The translations under genes and the position numbers were made by a program. Shown here one piece after another: positions 8,947 to 11,632 of a DNA stretch of 11,632 bases. Source of the DNA: Burkholderiales bacterium (GTDB lineage Bacteria; Pseudomonadota; Gammaproteobacteria; Burkholderiales; Casimicrobiaceae); contig JAICVH010000034.1 of assembly GCA_025935435.1 (NCBI GenBank), positions 1 through 11,632 on the forward strand. Reading direction: 5' to 3'. Each line of letters starts with the position of its first letter. Position 1 is the first letter of the stretch. The notes under the pieces were generated by a model, which worked only from the letters and a program-made list of their open reading frames with translations, was not told the origin of the DNA and made no database searches.

Positions 8947-9903
8947 ATGAACGATTCCGCCGTTCGCGCGCCGCATCACCCGGACACCGCGCCCACGCGA
9001 CGCGATCCGCGCAAGGCCGAATTCGAAGTCGACAAGCTGCGCAAGCGGCTGCGCCGTCTGGTCGGACAGGCGATTGCCGACTACGCGATGATCGATGCAA
9101 ACGACCGCGTCATGGTCTGCATGTCGGGCGGCAAGGACAGTTACGGCCTGCTCGACATCCTGTTGTCGCTGCAGCGACGCTCGCCGCAACCCTTCGAGCT
9201 CATCGCCGTCAATCTCGACCAGAAGCAGCCCGGCTTTCCGGCCGATGTGCTCCCCCGCTACCTGGCGGGTCGCGGCGTGCCGTACCGCATCGCCGAACAG
9301 GATACGTACAGCGTCGTCAAGCGGGTGATACCCGAGGGCGCGACGATGTGTTCGCTGTGTTCGCGTCTCCGCCGCGGCGTGCTTTATCGGATGGCGAGCG
9401 AAGTCGGCGCAACCAAGGTCGCACTCGGCCATCACCGCGACGATCTGATGGCAACGTTTTTCCTGAACCTGTTCCACGGCGGGAAGCTCAAGACGATGCC
9501 GCCGAAGCTCGTTTCGGATGATGGCAGGCACGTCGTCATCCGGCCCCTCGCGTACGTGCGGGAGCGCGATCTCGCGCGTTACGCGGACGTGTGTGCGTTC
9601 CCGCTGATTCCGTGCACGCTCTGCGGGTCGCAGGAGAATCTGCAACGCAAGCAGGTGACCGCGCTTCTGCGCGACTGGGAAAAGCGTTTTCCGGGTCGCG
9701 TCGAATCAGTTTTCAACGCGATGGCCAACGTCGTGCCGACGCACCTTCTCGACCGCAGGTTGCAGGATTTCGCGGCCGTGCGCGCAACCGGTGCGGCCGT
9801 CCCGAATGGTGATCTCGCATTCGATCAGGATGAAACGCTCGAATCGGCGGCCGCCGCCGTCACCGGGCATCCCGCATCGATCACGGTGCTCGCCGCGCGC
9901 TGA
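8947..9903 (+). CDS. ttcA: tRNA 2-thiocytidine(32) synthetase TtcA
   Basis: This 318-residue cytoplasmic enzyme thiolates cytidine 32 in certain tRNAs, using ATP and an Fe-S cluster. The PP-loop SGGKDS is at residues 60-65. The cluster cysteines are visible: Cys135 and Cys138 in CSLCSRLRRG, and a third in PCTLCGSQENLQRK (Cys226 by analogy with E. coli, with Cys223 beside it). GHHRDD and MPPKLVSDDGRHVVIRPLAY are family-typical. Residues 1-22 are a variable, probably disordered lead-in, and the last 45 residues are also poorly conserved. The start is the ATG at 8947, just after a -10-like box. The segment DDLMATFFLN has Ala where I recall Glu in many homologues (DDxxET). The gene lies 26 nt after the previous ORF but probably has its own promoter. 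Confidence 0.95.
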   Translation: MNDSAVRAPHHPDTAPTRRDPRKAEFEVDKLRKRLRRLVGQAIADYAMIDANDRVMVCMSGGKDSYGLLDILLSLQRRSPQPFELIAVNLDQKQPGFPADVLPRYLAGRGVPYRIAEQDTYSVVKRVIPEGATMCSLCSRLRRGVLYRMASEVGATKVALGHHRDDLMATFFLNLFHGGKLKTMPPKLVSDDGRHVVIRPLAYVRERDLARYADVCAFPLIPCTLCGSQENLQRKQVTALLRDWEKRFPGRVESVFNAMANVVPTHLLDRRLQDFAAVRATGAAVPNGDLAFDQDETLESAAAAVTGHPASITVLAAR

Positions 9904-10011
9904 AGCGTTCCGGTTATCAAAACGGCAATGCCTGCCGATCGAACGCGCTCGTTGTGTTGGCGCAAAGGTGCTCCCGAAACGAGCACACGCAACCGCACGC
10001 TGCACGCATTG

Positions 10012-10611
10012 ATGCGATTTTTTGCGACGCTGTTCGTCGCATGCGCGGCATTGACCGCGGCGGCCGAAGACGCGAAGCCGTTATTCGTCGGGCCCGCGCT
10101 ACGCGACGCGCTGACGCGCGGCGGCTTCGTGCTGTACTTCCGTCATGCCGCCACCGATTTCGGGCAGAACGACGACCGGATGTCCGGCTACGAGGATTGC
10201 GCGCAGCAGCGCAACCTCACCGATGCCGGCCGCCGTGATGCGCGCAATGTCGGGGAAGCGATCCGGCGCCTGCGCATTCCAGTCGCGACGGTGCTCGCGA
10301 GCCCGTTCTGTCGCACTCGCGAAACTGCAGAGCTGATCTTCGGCCATGCCGCCCCGGACGCGCGCGTGCGCGGTGGCCCTGCGCGTCCCGACGATCCGGA
10401 GCGTTATGCGGCGTTGCGGAAGCTGCTGTCGACCCCGGTTGCCACCGGCACCAACCTCGCGATCGTGAGCCACGGCAACCCGTTCAGCGCACTCGTCGGT
10501 CCGCCGTATCTTGCCGAGGGCGAAGTCGCCATCGTGGAGCCGCTCGGCGGCAATGATTTCCGCGTGGTCGGCAGGATCCGTGTCGACGGCTGGAGCGAAT
10601 ACGTGCGCTGA
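10012..10611 (+). CDS. Exported histidine phosphatase family protein
   Basis: From the ATG at 10012 the protein has 199 residues. A signal peptide (MRFFATLFVACAALTAAAE) suggests periplasmic location. The rest fits the histidine phosphatase (phosphoglycerate mutase-like) superfamily: the phospho-acceptor motif is RHA at residues 44-46 (LYFRHAATDF), the second Arg is in SPFCRTRETAEL (Arg101), and the second catalytic His is His154 in AIVSHGNPF. The usual RHG is RHA here. Small size without a long insertion places it in branch 1, near SixA-like proteins, but the substrate cannot be named. The frame is open back to 9928 (ATG), but that start would put 28 charged residues ahead of the signal peptide, so I prefer 10012. 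The gap after ttcA is 108 bp. The gene ends 19 bp from the convergent GST gene. Confidence 0.85.
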   Translation: MRFFATLFVACAALTAAAEDAKPLFVGPALRDALTRGGFVLYFRHAATDFGQNDDRMSGYEDCAQQRNLTDAGRRDARNVGEAIRRLRIPVATVLASPFCRTRETAELIFGHAAPDARVRGGPARPDDPERYAALRKLLSTPVATGTNLAIVSHGNPFSALVGPPYLAEGEVAIVEPLGGNDFRVVGRIRVDGWSEYVR

Positions 10612-10630
10612 CGCGCGTCGCCGCGCATCG

Positions 10631-11326
10631 TCACCGCACCGTGTGCCGACCCTGACCGAACAGGATCTTGCGTGACGCCTCGTCACTGATCGCCGGCTTG
10701 ACATTCACCGTCTTGCCGATCGCGTACGCGCGCGCCGTCGCCGGACGCGCGGCGATCGCTTCCTTCCATCGCTTCAAATCCGGAAAGTCATCGAGGTTCT
10801 GCCGCTGACGCTCCGGCTGGATCCACGGATAGCAGGCGATGTCGGCGATCGAATAGTCGTCGACGATGAATTCGCGCGCACGCAACTGCCGGTCGAGCAC
10901 CGCGTACAGGCGCGCTGTCTCGTTCACGTAGCGATCGATCGCATAGGGAATCGGCTCGACGGCGTAGCTCCCGAAGTGGTGGTTCTGGCCGGCCATCGGC
11001 CCGAGGCCTGCCATCTGCCAGAACAACCACTGGATACACTGCCAGCGCATCCGCGGCGCCTGTGGAACGAGCCGCCCGGTCTTGTCGGCGAGGTAGAGCA
11101 GGATCGCCCCCGATTCGAACATCGCGAGCGACCCCCCGTCCATGGCCGGCGCATGATCGACGATCGCCGGAATTCGATTGTTCGGCGCGATCGCGAGGAA
11201 TTCCGGCTCGAACTGTTCGCCGCGCGAGATGTTGACGGGCTTCAACGTGTACGGCAGCCCCGTCTCCTCGAGGAACATCGTCAGCTTGTGACCGTTCGGC
11301 GTCGTCCAGTAGTACAGATCGATCAT
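10631..11326 (-). CDS. Glutathione S-transferase, YfcG/Nu-class-like
   Basis: This 231-residue protein has the two GST domains. The thioredoxin-like N-terminal domain starts MIDLYYWTTPNGHKLTMFLEE with the Thr9-Pro10-Asn11 motif of Nu-class enzymes. It contains the cis-Pro motif NNRIP (49-53), which contacts the glutathione backbone, and FESGAILLYL with the Glu71-Ser72 pair that holds its gamma-glutamyl part. The helical C-terminal domain has LFWQMAGLGPMAGQNHHF and the N-capping box SIAD (159-162). These match E. coli YfcG as I remember it, a disulfide-bond oxidoreductase that uses glutathione and lacks the classic catalytic Tyr/Ser/Cys. A redox role in the cytoplasm is likely. The ATG (11326) directly follows the stop codon of the upstream dehydrogenase gene, so the two are probably translated from one mRNA. 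Confidence 0.93.
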   Translation of the reverse strand: MIDLYYWTTPNGHKLTMFLEETGLPYTLKPVNISRGEQFEPEFLAIAPNNRIPAIVDHAPAMDGGSLAMFESGAILLYLADKTGRLVPQAPRMRWQCIQWLFWQMAGLGPMAGQNHHFGSYAVEPIPYAIDRYVNETARLYAVLDRQLRAREFIVDDYSIADIACYPWIQPERQRQNLDDFPDLKRWKEAIAARPATARAYAIGKTVNVKPAISDEASRKILFGQGRHTVR

Positions 11327-11632
11327 TCAGAACGTACCCGGATACGCACCGCCGTCCACCAGGACGTTCTGGCCCGCGATATAGCCTGCCTGCGCGCTGC
11401 AGAGGAACGCGCAGATCGCACCGAACTCGCCGGGATCCCCGAAACGGCCGGCCGGCGTCGCGTTGATCGCCGCATCGCGAACGTCGTCGTACGGCATGCC
11501 GGACGCCTTGGCGCGGCCTTCGAGCGACGTGCGGAGGCGATCGGTCGCGAACTGTCCGGGCAGCAGGTTGTTGATCGTCACGTTATGTCGGACGACCTTG
11601 CGTGCGACGCCCGCGACGAATCCGGTCAGTCC
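11327..11632 (-). CDS. Short-chain dehydrogenase/reductase, C-terminal part (5' end outside window)
   Basis: The frame is open to the window edge, giving 101 residues of the C-terminal half of a classical SDR. GLTGFVAGVAR at the edge is the helix that normally follows the YxxxK catalytic pair, so that pair lies just outside. NNLLPGQFATDR is the conserved N-x-x-x-PG loop with substrate-binding residues after it. TPAGRFGDPGEFGAICAFLC and GYIAGQNVLVDGGAYPGTF are the typical C-terminal end with the VDGG turn. SDRs of this type are NAD(P)-dependent oxidoreductases; without the N-terminal half neither cofactor nor substrate can be named. The ATG at 11581 is an internal codon, not the start, as the homologous sequence continues upstream of it. 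The stop codon (11327-11329) touches the GST start. Confidence 0.92.
   Translation of the reverse strand, partial: GLTGFVAGVARKVVRHNVTINNLLPGQFATDRLRTSLEGRAKASGMPYDDVRDAAINATPAGRFGDPGEFGAICAFLCSAQAGYIAGQNVLVDGGAYPGTF

Noticed and set aside
9947..9984. Inverted repeat GCTCGTT/AACGAGC between ttcA and the phosphatase gene
   Set aside because: A 7-bp stem with a 24-nt loop and no T-run is too weak to call a terminator or operator.
10613..10626. Small hairpin GCGCG-TCGC-CGCGC between the convergent phosphatase and GST genes
   Set aside because: A 5-bp stem without a T-run on either strand is common by chance in this base composition.

Overview
The window looks like chromosomal DNA from a GC-rich (roughly 60-65% by eye) proteobacterium, most likely a betaproteobacterium of the Burkholderiales type. 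This placement rests on the gene families, the strong G/C bias at third codon positions and the promoter style; no marker gene fixes the taxon. There are no mobile elements, tRNA or rRNA genes, or CRISPR arrays. Coding density is high and no gene-free stretch exceeds 300 bases.

Positions 1-6582 hold the distal part of a 2-methylcitrate cycle (propionate oxidation) operon on the + strand: the 3' end of prpB (methylisocitrate lyase), prpC (2-methylcitrate synthase), prpD (2-methylcitrate dehydratase), a small exported DUF3617 protein, and a full-length AcnA-type aconitase. PrpC joins propionyl-CoA to oxaloacetate, PrpD dehydrates the product, the aconitase can rehydrate 2-methyl-cis-aconitate to 2-methylisocitrate, and PrpB cleaves that to succinate and pyruvate. 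All steps after propionate activation are therefore encoded without acnD/prpF. The genes are packed tightly (gaps of 2 and 12 nt, and a 4-nt overlap into acnA). The exception is about 150 bp before the likely DUF3617 start, which contains a CGATCC-type repeat and a five-codon mini-ORF.

Positions 6583-8920 hold three genes of less certain role: a 10-TM EamA/DMT permease with a GTG start just after a GC-rich hairpin; a separately transcribed, alanine-rich lipoprotein built almost wholly of 11-residue repeats, with its own TATAAT box and a strong intrinsic terminator; and a protein with a winged-helix-like N-terminus, one transmembrane helix and a disordered tail.

Positions 8947-10611 hold ttcA (tRNA C32 2-thiolation), whose -10-like box lies so close to its ATG that the mRNA may be leaderless, and an exported histidine-phosphatase family protein. 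The strand then switches. On the - strand, the 3' end of a short-chain dehydrogenase/reductase runs directly (TGAATG) into a YfcG/Nu-class glutathione S-transferase, and this pair converges on the phosphatase gene.

I found no clearly new multi-gene system. The most distinctive points are the exported DUF3617 protein inside a propionate operon, the 11-mer-repeat lipoprotein, and the membrane-anchored winged-helix-like protein.
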